Source of the DNA: Macrotis lagotis
Lineage: Eukaryota; Chordata; Mammalia; Peramelemorphia; Peramelidae
Direction of reading: 5' to 3'
Assembly (NCBI RefSeq): GCF_037893015.1
Contig: NC_133665.1
Coordinates: 99,955,637 to 100,019,636, forward strand
Length of the DNA stretch: 64,000 bases
A model generated the notes under the pieces. The model did no database searches. It saw only the letters and a program-made list of their open reading frames with translations, and was not told where the DNA came from. Positions 10,831 through 21,378 of the stretch are shown in pieces. The translations under genes were made by a program, and so were the position numbers. Position 1 is the stretch's first letter; the number at the start of each line of letters is the position of its first letter.

Positions 10831-11267
10831 GTTATTCAGAAGCTCAAAAAAAACCCCAGGTACCTCTGACCTGATAAGGTGGGTTTCTCTATTTCATCAG
10901 CTGAGTCAGTTAGAAATCCATAGGATAAAAGTGAATTTTGAGATTGCTTTTAAGAAATAATTATTTTTATTTGAATAGAGGGAGGTCACCTGCTAGCTCC
11001 AAATTGAAGCTTGTACTATGGACAATGAAATAATATGATTTTAGGTTTTTAGGAGCTGAACTATTCCAATTAATTTCTCATTATTTAAGGTTTCCTTTAA
11101 GAATAACTCTGCATTTCAGATTTTACAGATAAGTAATGTCAAAAACTGAGTAGCCTCCTTAGCATAGGGTAACAGCAAAATGGAGTTTGAATTTGAATCT
11201 AATCTGACAACCTAGATCAGTATTCTTTCCACTTTTTGCTGTCTTGTTTGTATTTCAATTAGCCTAA

Positions 11268-11885
11268 CATGCAGTCAGTCAGTAAACATTTATTAAGCAC
11301 ATGCAATGTGATAGTCACTGTGCTAAATGCTGGGGATAAAGAAAGTCACACAAAAAAATAGCCCTGACCTGAAAGGATGCTGTCAGCCTAATAAAGGAGT
11401 GTGAAAACAAACCTATATAAATCAAGATATCTACAAGATAAATAGAAAATAATTTAACTGGTTATATAGGGAATCTACTACAATTGAAGGATAGGGAGAG
11501 ACTAAATGTGAAAGATAGCATATTAATGGCTGCTTAGATGAAGCCAGGGAAGCCACTTAGGCAGAGTTGGGGCATATAGAGCAGAGCCAGAGAAAATACG
11601 CAAAACTGAAGAGCCAGGACAGGATCAGTTGCTTTGGTGCAAGAAGGACTTTAAATACCAGACAGAGGATTTTATAATTGATCCTGAAGGCTAAAGGGGA
11701 GCTCTTGTTGTTTCTTGAGTAAGGGGTTGCAATATAGTCAGATCTGCTTTTTAGGAAAAGCACACTGGGGACTGAATGGAAGATGGATTGGATAGAGGAG
11801 AGACTGAGGCGGGCAGACCCAACAGCAGGCTTTTAACAGTAGTTCAGGTGTGAGGTGATGACAGCCTTCATCAGAGGTATGTTGT
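11268..11885 (-). mobile_element. L2 LINE, 3' half, inverted
   Basis: The left edge AGTCAGTCAGTAAACATTTA, TTAAGCACATGCAATGTG and TGCTAAATGCTGGGGATAAAG is the inverted L2 3' terminus. Further right the minus strand encodes an L2 RT C-terminal segment recognisable as SDYIATPYS...LAFRINYKILCLVFK, with its stop at 11557. The element is not functional. Confidence 0.8.
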
Positions 11886-12689
11886 ATTTGAGAAATATTA
11901 CAAAGATGTATTTGACAGGCTGTTATTTCATCTTAGTAAAAAAACTTTTGTGAATAAATGAGTTTTCATATTACAAGCACCACTTAGATTCTACATTTTT
12001 AATTCTATAAATTGTGTGGAACATCGTGATTTTAGAAACTTAGTAAGTAAAAGTCACTATACATGACTTATGGGATGAGACAGATACTACAAGTAAACTT
12101 ATTTTCAAAGCTTGTATTATTTCTCAGATAATAAATATTCCTATCTTGTCTCTTTTTGTCAGTGTCTATTTGTCTCTTAACCTTTTTCTTTCCACAATAT
12201 TTTATAAATGAAAAATCTCTGAGATTTTAGATTCCTTTAAAAATGAGAGAAAATCAAATTATACTAATTTCCAAACCTAAAATTTTGTATATTCCTAAGA
12301 TTATGTGAAGATAGACATTATAATAAAAAAATTACATTTTTGTGATCTTGTAAAAATATTCAATTAACATAAAACTATTGCCTCAGGTGCTTAGTAGTGT
12401 TAACTTTTTTAGGAAAATAATTTTGATTGTTTGACAATGCAAGTTAATTAAACTTGGCAGTGTTTAGATCTGGTATTTTAATGTGTAATCTTTCATTCTT
12501 TAATATGCAATTTCAGATTCTTTAAGAAAATATAATTTGAAAGGTATATTGGATGTTGAAGTGAATCTGAGTTTGTACATATAAGAAAAGCACTTGAGAT
12601 GGAACTTATTGTTTCTATTTTTCTATATTTTCTACAAAATCTTAGTAATCACCTAAGTTTATATTAAAGAAAATTTTTTATTGTAACAT
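11886..12689. other. Intronic sequence without a recognised feature
   Basis: Very AT-rich sequence with no repeat family or exon that I can name. Confidence 0.5.
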
Positions 12690-13075
12690 TTTTTTTGGAA
12701 CATATGTGACAAAGACCTGAATTCAAATATGGTCTCAGATCATACTAGCTGGGGAAATCTCTTAGTATCTCTTTGCCTTAGATTCCTTAGCTGTAGAGTG
12801 GGGATGATAATAGTTCCTATCTCTCAGGATTGTGAGAATAAAAAAGATATTTCTAGGGGCAGCTAGGTGGTGCAGTGGATAGAGCACTGGCCCTGGAGTC
12901 AGGAGTACCTGGGTTCAAATCTATCCTCGGACACTTAATAATTACCTAGCTGTGTGACCTTGGGAAACCACTCAATCCCACTGCCTTGCAAAAAAAAATA
13001 AATAAAAAAGATATTTCTAAAACTCTTAGTGTAATGTGTGGCATATCATAAGTGCTATATAAATGTTACTTGTAA
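12690..13075 (+). repeat. MIR-like SINE split by a young SINE
   Basis: Left part: GACCTGAATTCAAATATGG, ACTAGCTGGGGAAATCTC and GGGGATGATAATAGTTCC. Right part after the insertion: AACTCTTAGTGTAATGTG and CATAAGTGCTATATAAATG. Together they form one MIR body. Confidence 0.7.
12856..13004 (+). mobile_element. Marsupial tRNA-derived SINE
   Basis: A full-length sense copy with the perfect 15-bp target duplication AAAAAGATATTTCTA at 12841-12855 and 13005-13019. It landed in the older MIR, which dates it as the younger event. Confidence 0.95.
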
Positions 13076-13749
13076 TAAATATTTTATAAATCTATATTTA
13101 TATATCCATAATCTATATTTTATATAGATTTATTACCTGGGCTCTCAGATTTCAAATATAATACAGCTTTCACTAACTCAGTTCTTCTTCTGTACTGAAG
13201 AAAGTTCATAGGCACAGAAATGGAGCCATCATTAAGACTGGGAATTGAAAGTATTTATCCCAAGAGATCATTTTTATGCCGGGTTCCTAGAAGTGAGAAA
13301 GTGAGGAAATGTTTTTTCAACTTCATCTTTGAAGAAGGACCATGTTTTATTTTCTTTTAAGACCAGGAATTATTAAAGCATTCTGCCAACTTCTAAAATG
13401 TACACTTCTCTAATCACACTTTCCAGTAAGAAATTATTATGAGCACTGACTTCTCTATCCTTAATATTCTGTTTCCTTCAATTCTCAGCTTCAGATCTCA
13501 TCTCTTTTCAGGGTTGAGGGGTACCAATAACTTCCACATCAGAGAAATGTAGTTGTTCTTATTACTAAAGGTTTAAAACAATTTTGTTGGGTAAAAAAAT
13601 GTTTTCAAATTTATCTGTCTTCAATTCTATTTCAAAAAAGTTGTAGGTATTTAATAATTCCTGCATTTAGCCACTAGCTGTTATAGAAGCATTCAAAGGG
13701 ACCTACTATGTACTAGATTACCTTTCTTGACATGTATTAACTTTAGAAC
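13076..13749. other. Intronic sequence without a recognised feature
   Basis: AT-rich, with a short palindromic TATATTTATATATCC/ATATAGAT patch near 13090-13130. No gene signal is visible. Confidence 0.5.
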
Positions 13750-14045
13750 AAGGGTTCCTAACCCAAGTTTACAGATTCTATGGAATCTCTGGAAAGATTT
13801 AGGCATTTGGGGTGGGGAGAGTGGGAGGAAAGGCCTGTGAACTTATATCAGGAAAAAATTACAGCTTTACTTTTTCCCTAATCACCAATTGAAATTTAGC
13901 ATTTCTTTGAATCATCATCATCATTATTACTATTATTTAAGAAAATCCAACATTCTAAGAAGGAGTTCATAGGATCACCAGATTGCCAAATGGGTCCATG
14001 ACACACAAAAAAGACTAAAATAAAGTTCTGAGGTTCTAAAGGAGA
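13750..14045. mobile_element. DNA-transposon-like dispersed repeat (GGTTCTTAACC-type ends)
   Basis: It starts with GGGTTCCTAACCC and ends near AAAGTTCTGAGGTTCT. The body contains CCTGTGAACTTATATCAGG, TTGAAATTTAGCATTTC and CAGATTGCCAAATGGGTCCATGA. Related sequence occurs at 25795-26180 and 63105-63260. I do not know the formal family name. Confidence 0.6.
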
Positions 14046-14816
14046 CTAAAATACTGAGCAAGATCTTGAAACTTTGTCATCTGATAACTGATTCTAACTC
14101 CCAAGTGCTTTGTTAGAGCCATGGAAGAAAAAGATTTTAGAGGAATTTCATAAAACTCAGATGATATTTTCAGATTTATTTAGGAATGGGGGAAACAAAG
14201 TGAAGAGAAAGGAGATAACTAGACCTAGGAACAGACTCTGCCCTAGCTTCATCAAAAATGGTCCTCCAGTTAGCAGAAACATCTTCAAATGCCATGCATT
14301 CATTTTCAAAAATGCTGTCAAATATAACATATAAATGTAAGCTATTGAAAATTATGGCAACCTCTTGTGTGAGAAAGGTCTTTGTGGTTCTTACTGTTTC
14401 TTGTTCATACTATTTATTTCTTCAAGGAAGGTTTGTATAATTAACTACAATTTATATATGAAGAGCCTGAGGCCTAAATTGTAATCAGTAGGAAAGTTCT
14501 TGAAAATTTTAACAAGCCCCATGCCATTTAAATCTTAAAGCTAATGAAGACTATGTTAGATATAAGTGAAAGTGAATATCTCTTTTTAAATTGTTGTTCA
14601 TGAATCTCTAGCACATGTACATATTTCTCTAACTCTTAAGCTCTCTGGAACATATTCTTATTTAAAACTTAATGGGAACAATAATAGAGTATTCTATAGA
14701 TAACAAATGTCTGTCCAGTCCTTCCCACTTCTCTTGCCTTGTAAAATTATCATCATCAAATAATTGAAACTCTCTCTTTTCCCAAAAACTAACCTTTCCT
14801 CTGATTTGTTTTTTAG
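14046..14816. other. SETD2: Distal part of the intron before exon 13
   Basis: No repeat or extra exon is recognised. The last bases form the polypyrimidine tract and AG acceptor of the following SETD2 exon. Confidence 0.55.
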
Positions 14817-14865
14817 GAGGTGTATCGAATTCCAAAAAAGAGTCAGACTGAAAAAGAGAATAACG
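14817..14865 (+). CDS. SETD2: SETD2 exon (human exon 13 equivalent), 49 nt
   Basis: The exon lies between TTGTTTTTTAG and GGTATGAA and codes for EVYRIPKKSQTEKENN plus the first base of the next Gly codon. SETD2 is the nuclear methyltransferase that trimethylates H3K36 during transcription elongation. This segment comes after the catalytic AWS-SET-post-SET block and starts the region leading into the low-charge linker. I identify it by near identity to the remembered mammalian SETD2 sequence and because it joins in phase with the next exon. The upstream part of the gene is outside the window. As only 16 residues are encoded, the call depends on the acceptor, the donor and continuity with exon 14. 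Confidence 0.93.
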
Positions 14866-15600
14866 GTATGAATACATTGATCCTCTATAAATGTGTTTAT
14901 GCGGCACTAATGTATTCTTTTTCTAGTTCCTGTTTCTTTAGTTGGTTGTAGAGTTTCCTGAGGGACTTTGGGGACTTGTTCTTTCTTTTTTGAAACTTAA
15001 TATAATGTGCTCAAATAATTATTTGAATATGAAGACCTTTTCAGAACTTTTAATTACTTTATCTGTAAAATCAGTAGTAGATTTTTCTCACATGTCCTTT
15101 CTAACTCCAAAGTTCTGTTTCAATATAATACTTAGAACAGATCTTCCCTGGACTGTCTAATCTTTTTATCATTGATTTTGGATAAGGGAATAGATCACAT
15201 AAAGCCATATTGACAAAATCTAGAAAAGATCTTAAAACATACAAGCTGAATTACCAAAATGAATTTTAATTTTAATGGAGCTTAATAGAGCAACTTGGGT
15301 ACAGTGGATAGAATGCGTCCAAATGAGATCATGAAGAGTCAGAAATGACTTTTGGTGCAGGCAGATGTTTGCTTTTAGGGATACTAAAGAGAAACTCTTA
15401 AGTTTAAAAGTTGAATTAGTGAGATTTTATTATGTTGAGAAGAACTATTACATCATTTTACTGATCTCTCTTTTAAAGTTGCCAACCCATGCAGGATAGG
15501 TAATGAGTTCATTTAGATTGAAGTTTTAATTTACTTTGATAATACTAAAGGGGAAAAGTCTAGTTATTTGGTTGTTTTAGTTAAACATTTTTTCTTTTAG
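14866..15600 (+). other. SETD2: SETD2 intron between exons 13 and 14
   Basis: A short 735-bp intron with a strong pyrimidine-rich end TTTTTTCTTTTAG. A worn fragment of the older SINE family (GTACAGTGGATAGAATG, GAGATCATGAAGAGTCAGAAATGAC) lies at about 15295-15355. Nothing else is recognised. Confidence 0.7.
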
Positions 15601-15781
15601 GTGATCGAGGACGGGATAATGTAGGTCTCAGAGACCAAACAGCTACCCCAAAGACTCCTAACCGATCCAGAGAAAGAGAACCAGAAAGACAAACACAGAG
15701 CAAAGAAAAAAAGAAACGAAGGAGTTCCCTTTCACCACCACCTTCTGCTTATGAACGAGGAACAAAGAGACCTGATGATAG
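15601..15781 (+). CDS. SETD2: SETD2 exon (human exon 14 equivalent), 181 nt
   Basis: The exon encodes residues 17-76 of the part visible here and the first two bases of the codon for Arg77. It is rich in Arg, Lys, Glu and Ser. A basic cluster KEKKKRRSS at residues 51-59 looks like a nuclear localisation signal, and SLSPPPSAY follows. Splice sites are TTCTTTTAG/GTGATC and GATAG/GTAATG. The intron phases match both neighbours, so the nine exons read through without a stop. The region is intrinsically disordered in appearance and has some substitutions compared with the placental protein as I recall it, as expected for a linker. Human numbering is from memory. Confidence 0.95.
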
Positions 15782-16265
15782 GTAATGGGGGTAGTAATTA
15801 CTCTATGATTTGATTAAAGACAAAAATAGTTAAGCAAGCATTCCATAATTTCAATAGGAAAGTATTTGGATTGACAAGTAACACAACAAACATGAGAAAA
15901 ATTACTACAAACAGACCTTTGATTTATTGAGAAATTGTTGGTAGCCTTGAAGAAAGTGGTGTATCATGTTATTGAAGTTGCAAAGAATTGAGAAGTGATG
16001 GTAAAATGTAAAGGTATCAGGTACACTATAGAATGTTTTTCTAGTTTAGTGTAAAATGAAGCAAAACTATTGCATGATAGCCTTGAGTGGAATGGCAAGG
16101 TAAGTAAAGGATCAGGCATGTTTTATAGGTCACATTCTAAGATTCAAGAGATGAAGTGATTAGAGTTGATTTAGATGAACTTCTGGAAAACAGATATTAT
16201 AACACTATTGCTTTAAAATTTTTAAAAATGAATAAAATCTTTCCTAATCTTGTCTTCATGTTCAG
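15782..16265 (+). other. SETD2: SETD2 intron between exons 14 and 15
   Basis: A 484-bp intron. An open frame continues upstream from exon 15 into this intron (from 16156), but the AG at 16264-16265 is the correct acceptor because it restores the phase set by exon 14. No repeat is recognised. Confidence 0.75.
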
Positions 16266-16935
16266 ATATGATACACCCACTTCTAAGAAAAAAGTGCGAC
16301 TCAAGGATCGTAATAAACTTTCCACAGAGGAGCGCAGGAAGCTCTTTGAGCAAGAGGTGGCTCAGCGAGAGGCTCAGAAACAGCAGCAGCAGATGCAGAA
16401 TCTTGGGATGACTTCCCCTCTTCCATATGAGTCCTTGGGCTATAGTGCTCCTCACCATAGCTTTGTTGGCTATCCACCTGGTTATCCCATGCAGGCTTAT
16501 GTGGATCCTAGCAATCCTAATGCTGGGAAGGTGCTATTACCCACACCTAGCATGGACCCAATGTGTTCTCCTGCCACATATGAACATGCCCAGACTTTGG
16601 GACATTCAGTGGAACCAAACCTTGCTACTCCTCAGCCAGTTCCAGTAGTGCAACATGTAGCAACACCAATGGAGGTTTCAACTTCACAGTATGTAGCACA
16701 GAATGAAGCTGTTGTCCACCAGGAACCCAATGTAGCTGTTTTACCAGTCCCTGCCCCAGGTCCTGTACAGGGACAAAGTTACGGTGTTTGGGATTCTAAT
16801 CAACAGACTGTTCCTGTGCAGCAGCCATACTCCCCTGCACAGTCTCAAACAGCCATATATTACCAGGGACAGACATGCCAGACTGTCTACGGTGTGACAC
16901 CACCTTATTCTCAAACGACTCCACCAATTGTTCAG
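16266..16935 (+). CDS. SETD2: SETD2 large Gln/Pro-rich exon (human exon 15 equivalent), 670 nt
   Basis: The exon encodes residues 77-300 of the visible part. It begins with YDTPTSKKKVRLKDRNKLS, then a charged helix-forming stretch with EERRKLFEQEVAQREAQKQQ and a run of four Gln, followed by a long Tyr/Pro/Gln/Val-rich disordered region (PAPGPVQGQ, YSPAQSQTAIYYQGQT, YSQTTPPIVQ). The acceptor is TGTTCAG and the donor CAG/GTAACT, leaving phase 0. No enzyme motif is present; in the family this region is a low-complexity linker that joins the catalytic half to the WW and SRI domains. Identity to the mammalian SETD2 protein is high at the start and lower in the Val/Pro-rich part. Confidence 0.97.
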
Positions 16936-17199
16936 GTAACTCTTTTTCTGCTTATTGTGCTTAGATTTATTTTTGGTAAAATGAGAGCAACAGTGGGTTA
17001 GAATTTTAAGATTTTGTACTCTTTTTTTTCTCCTAACAGTTTTTCCATGTTATTTTTACATCCTCAGATCTTTTCAGTGGGATTACCATTAACCATTGTA
17101 ATGAGAACTTGGTATCTTAATCACAAAATTTTTAAAAGACAATTTACTTTCCCTCTTATCTCCACCTTATCTTTTTTTTTTGTGCCATCTTGCATGCTT

Positions 17200-17334
17200 C
17201 GTTTTGCAGGGGGGTTACAAGGCATCAGGGGTTAAGTGACTTACCTAAGGTCACACAACTATGTAATTATTAAGTGTCTAAGGCCAAATTTGAACTAAGA
17301 ACCTCCTGACACCACTGCACCACCTAACTGCCCC
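17200..17334 (-). mobile_element. Marsupial tRNA-derived SINE, diverged
   Basis: Inverted copy: GGGGTTAAGTGACTTACC, AAGGTCACACAACTATGTAA, ending CACCACCTAACTGCCCC. The words TTGCAT flank it on both sides (17190-17195 and about 17335-17340). Confidence 0.85.
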
Positions 17335-17653
17335 TTGCATATTTCCTAATATGGGGGATTAACACATGATCTTATATGCCTGAAATTCTTTATAAATTAA
17401 AACATTAGAGTTGTTGATGGTATATGATTTGTACCTTTGAGTGAATTTTGGGGTAAGAGATAGGAGTTGACAAAAGAGCTAGTTGTATTCCTTGTAAATT
17501 TTTATTTTTATATTTTCATTTTAATAGACTCATTGAAGAATTGGTATTTGACTTTTCTGAATCAGAAATGAATTAGGTTATTCATTTTATCCAGTATTTG
17601 ATTAATTTTTGCACCTTACTGTAGTGTATTAATTAGATCTCTAATTAGACTTG

Positions 17654-17818
17654 GGTTTCTTTTTTTTGTTTTTTTTAGATTTTTCAAGGCAATGGGGTTA
17701 AGTGGCTTGCCCAAGGCCACACGGCTAGGTAATTATTAAGTGTCTGAGCCCGGATTTAAACCCAGGTACTCCTGACTCCAGGGCCGGTGCTTTATCCACT
17801 GCCACCTAGCCACCCCGC
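17654..17818 (-). mobile_element. Marsupial tRNA-derived SINE
   Basis: An inverted full copy ending GCCACCTAGCCACCCC. The 7-bp repeat AGACTTG lies on both sides (17647-17653 and 17819-17825). Confidence 0.92.
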
Positions 17819-17839
17819 AGACTTGTTTTTAATTTGTTT

Positions 17840-18800
17840 TTTGATACTTCTAAAATAGATGTCATTGTTCTGTTGAAGGTGTAAGTAAAATAGTATCCAA
17901 TTTCTCCATCCCAATGGACAAAAAGAGTTCAGGGAGAAGAAGGCATTTGCTTTTCCTATGTTCTAGATCATCTCAGTTGAACAGAGTGGATTGTACCCAG
18001 TTCAGTATATCACTGGAGGGAGTATTAGATGAAATAACCCTGAAGTAGAATTGAAGTCTTTTTTTTTTCTGTTTTGTTTTTACCTTATCTTGTTTTGTAA
18101 TACATTTTCCTTTTTCCTCCCCTGTAGAGAGCCATTTTTCATAACTTGAGAATAAAAAAGAGGGAAAGAGCAGTTTAAGAAAACCAACTATAGGGGCGGC
18201 TAGGTGGCGAAGTGGATAAAGCACCGGCCCTGGAGTCAGGAGTACCTGGGTTCAAGTCCATCTCAGACACTTAATAATTACCTACCTGTGTGGCCTTAGG
18301 CAAGCTACTTAACCCCATTTGCCTTACAAAACAAACAAGCAAACAAACTAAAAGAAAAAAGAAAAAAGAAAACTAACTAGCACAACCACTACAGCCAACC
18401 AGTATAATTCATTGTTTAGTTTTGATTTTGTTTTCCTAGTTCTGTTTACTTCAGTCTACATCTGTTCGTATGACTCTACTCTTGTTTCTTTGAATTCTTC
18501 TAATCATTTCTTGAGGCACAGTAATGTTCCATTACATTCTTTTATTTTTACTTGTTTACCTGTTTTCTATTGATACAGACATCTGCTTTGTTTTCAAGTC
18601 TTTACCACTCTAAAATTGCTGCATTGGATTAAAAAGAATCAAAATTTTTAAAAAATATTTAGTATAAATTTCTTCTTCCACATCTTAGGAACATAATTGC
18701 TACAAACTAATAATTGAATATTTAGTCACTTCATCAGCATGATTTAAAGTTGATCTCCAGAATGATTTTTATATCTTTTCCAGTTTTTTTCAATGTATAA
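17840..18800 (-). mobile_element. Degenerate L1-like fragment, interrupted by a SINE
   Basis: Blocks such as GAATTGAAGTC then a T-rich tract, CCTCCCCTGTAGAGAGCCAT, AGCACAACCACTACAGCC, GAGGCACAGTAATGTTCC and TTTACCACTCTAAAATTGC read as inverted marsupial L1 3'-region sequence. Boundaries are approximate. Confidence 0.45.
18193..18369 (+). mobile_element. Marsupial tRNA-derived SINE
   Basis: Sense copy starting GGGGCGGCTAGGTGGCG. Its long tail is A-rich with AACAAACAAGC and AAAGAAAAAAG blocks. The flanks AAACCAACTA and AAACTAACTA are a target duplication with one mismatch. Confidence 0.93.
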
Positions 18801-19131
18801 AGTGCTTTATTTGTATATTTAAAAAAAACCAGCAACACAATTTTATCCTACCATATCAATCAAAGTAAGGACAATAGAATAGGAGAGGAAGTTGTTTTGA
18901 GGATATTGGGTCACAAGATCATAAATTTAGAACTGGAAGAATCTATTTTTTATTTTTTATTTTATTTTTTTATTCCCATTTTGTACAAATTTTTTTTTAC
19001 CATTAATAAAATATTCTTGTTTAAGAGTAAATGAAATACCCCTTCCCCCCCATAAATATAGACTTGCTTGAGTGATAAAGGGGAGAGAAAAAAATTAAAA
19101 TTAAAAAAAGTATATAGTAATAATTGTAAGT

Positions 19132-19310
19132 ATGGCCAGGTGGTGCAATGGACAAAGCACCAGCCCTGGAGCCACGAGCACCTGAGCCCACATCCAGCCA
19201 CGTAGACCCAACAATCACCCAGCCGTGTGACATGCAAGCCACCCGATCCCCACTGCCTGGCAAAAACCAAAAAGAAGAGGGAAAAAAAAAAAGACCCAAA
19301 ATAAAATAAA
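19132..19310 (+). mobile_element. Diverged tRNA-derived SINE inside HAL1-like copy A
   Basis: GGCCAGGTGGTGCAATGGAC, CCAGCCCTGGAGCCACGAG and CACCCAGCCGTGTGACATG, then an A-rich tail AAAAAGAAGAGGGAAAAAA. GC-richer than the common SINE of the window, with many C-for-T differences. Confidence 0.75.
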
Positions 19311-19321
19311 ATTACTATTTT

Positions 19322-19480
19322 AGGGGTGGCTGGGTGGCGGACAGAGCATTGGCCCTTGAGCCAGAAGCACCCAGGTCCAAATCCATCCTCAGACGACCAA
19401 CAATCACCCTGCCATGTGTCTTCAGGTGGGCCACCCAGCCCCATTTGCCCTGCACCCTCCCCCAAATAATAATAATAAAA
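19322..19480 (+). mobile_element. Second diverged SINE inside HAL1-like copy A
   Basis: GGGGTGGCTGGGTGGCGGAC, GCATTGGCCCTTGAGCCAG and CAACAATCACCCTGCCATGTG, with tail CCAAATAATAATAATAAAAA. It lies 11 bp after the previous SINE in the same orientation. Confidence 0.75.
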
Positions 19481-19663
19481 AATGTGCTTGAGTCTTTGTT
19501 CCAACACCAACAATTCTGTCGTGGGTGGATCACATTCTTTATGGTAAGTCCATCGCAAAAGTTACTTCCATATTTTTCCACTGTTGCCATTGCTGATCGC
19601 AACTCCCTCCTTTCTCCACTACCATGTACTATATTTTCTCTCCTTTCACTCTGACTCTGCTGT

Positions 19664-19793
19664 AGGGTCGCTGAGTGGTATCGCAGCCAAGGAGGCCCTG
19701 GGCCCCCATACTACCCCTTAGGCCTAGCATCCACCTGGTCCTATGGTTCTGGACAGACCTTCCAATCCCAGCCCCTTGCAAGAAGTAAAAAAG
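19664..19793 (+). mobile_element. SINE-like module captured in the HAL1-like 3' UTR (copy A)
   Basis: GGGTCGCTGAGTGGTATCGC leads to CAGCCCCTTGCAAGAAGTAA and AAAGAAAATGTGTTATATCT. The same module with the same right flank is in copy D at 51513-51672, but copies C and E lack it at the homologous site. Confidence 0.75.
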
Positions 19794-20383
19794 AAAATGT
19801 GTTATATCTGACCACTCCCCCCCCCCCCCCCATGGTCCATCCTCTCCTCCATTATTCACATGCCCACCCCTTCCTTCTTACTCCAGATGCCTATACCCCA
19901 TTGAGTATATATACTGTTTCCTCTCCTAGTGATGAGGAGCTCCTGACGAGAGCAAAGGTTCCCTCATTCCCCCCTTGGCCTTCCCCCCTTCCATATCATT
20001 GCAATAGCTCATTGTAATAAAGAAAAATCTTATCATATGAAATGTCTTGGCCTATTCCCCCTCTCCTTTTTCTTTCTCCCATTACATTTCCCTTTTTTTC
20101 TATTGACTCCATTTTTACACCATATTTTATCTTCGAATTCAGCTTTCTCCTGTGCTTCAACTATAAAAGCTCCTTCTACCTGCTCTATTAACTGAGAAGG
20201 TTCATATGAGTATTATCAGTGTCATTTTTCTATGCAGGAATACATGCAGTTCATCATCATCAAGTCCCTCCTATTTTCCCCTTCTCCTTCAATCACCATG
20301 TTTCACCCAAGTCCTGTATCTGAAGATCAAACCTTCTGTTCAGCTCTGGCCATTCCAACAGGAACATTTGAAATTCCCCTGGT

Positions 20384-21378
20384 TCATTGAGAGCCCATCT
20401 TTTTTCCCTGGAAGAGGACATTCAGCCTTGTTGGGTAGTTCATTCTTGGCTGCATTGTAAGCTCTTTTGTCTTCCAGTATATTATATTCCAAGCCCTACG
20501 AGCTTCCAATGTAGCTGCTGCTAAGTCCTGTGTGATCCTGACTGCAGCTCCATGATACTTGAACTGTGTCCTTCTGACTGCTTGTAATATTTTCTCTTTG
20601 ACTTGGGAGTTCTGGAACTTGGCTATAATATTCCTGGGGGTTGTTTTTGGGGGATCTCTTTCTCAGGGGAATCGGTGGATTCTCTCCATTTCTATTTTTC
20701 CCTCTGCTTCTAGAATATCAGGGCAATTTTCCTGTAGTAATTCTTTGAAAATGATGTCAAGGCTCTTTTCCTGATCTTGACTTTCAGTTATTCCAATAAT
20801 TTTTCAATTATCTTTCCTAAATCTGTTTTCCATATCAGTTGTTTTTTCAATGAGATATTTCACATTTTCTTCTAATTTTTCATTTTTTTGGTTTGGAAGT
20901 ATTGATTCCTGATTTCTGGTAAATTCATCAATCTCCCTGAATTCTATTCTTTGTCTGAAGGATTTGTTCTCCTCAGAGAGTTTTCTTATCTCTTTTTCCA
21001 TCTGGCCAATTTTTTAAAGCATTCTTCTCCTCAATAACTTTTTTGAACTGTTTTATCCATTTGACCTAAGCTGATTTTTAGCATGCTATTTTCTTCAGCA
21101 TTTTTTTGGATTTCCTTGACTAAGCTGCTGACTTCATCTTCATGTTTTTCCTGCATCTCTCTCCTTTCTTTTACCAGTTTTTCTTCTAACTCCCTCATTT
21201 GATTTTCAAAGTCTTTTTTGAGCTCTGTCATAGCCTGATCCCAATTTCTGTTTTTCTTGGAGTCTTTAGATGCAGGAGCTTGTGCTTCCTCATCTTCAGA
21301 CTGAGTATTTTGATCCTTTTTGGGCTCATTTGCAAAATATTTCTCAATGGTGTTCCTCTTTTTTCTCTCTCTGCTCAT
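20384..21378 (-). pseudogene. HAL1-like/L1 ORF1 (copy A), frameshifted
   Basis: The frame starts MSRERKKRNTIEKYFANEPK at 21378. It continues as a charged coiled coil rich in heptads (ELKKDFENQMRELEEKLVKE, QKNAEENSMLKISLGQMDK), shifts frame after KTVQK, and goes on with MEKEIRKLSEENKSFRQRI and NRFRKDN. An RRM-like part (equivalent to NLKIIGIPESHDQEKSL in copy D) and a C-terminal domain ending near QPRMNYPTRLNVLFQGKK follow. L1 ORF1 proteins are trimeric RNA-binding chaperones of the retrotransposition RNP. The length of about 330 codons is normal for the family, but at least two frame breaks make it inactive. Confidence 0.8.

Noticed and set aside
16156..16265. In-frame extension upstream of the large SETD2 exon
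   Set aside because: The reading frame is open by chance in the intron. The AG at 16264-16265 gives the phase needed to join exon 14, and the protein similarity starts there.
18962..19602. Trp/Gly-rich minus-strand frame of 198 codons and its overlapping partners
   Set aside because: It covers inverted SINE copies and HAL1-like 3' UTR; the apparent repeats in the peptide are two SINEs translated in the same frame.
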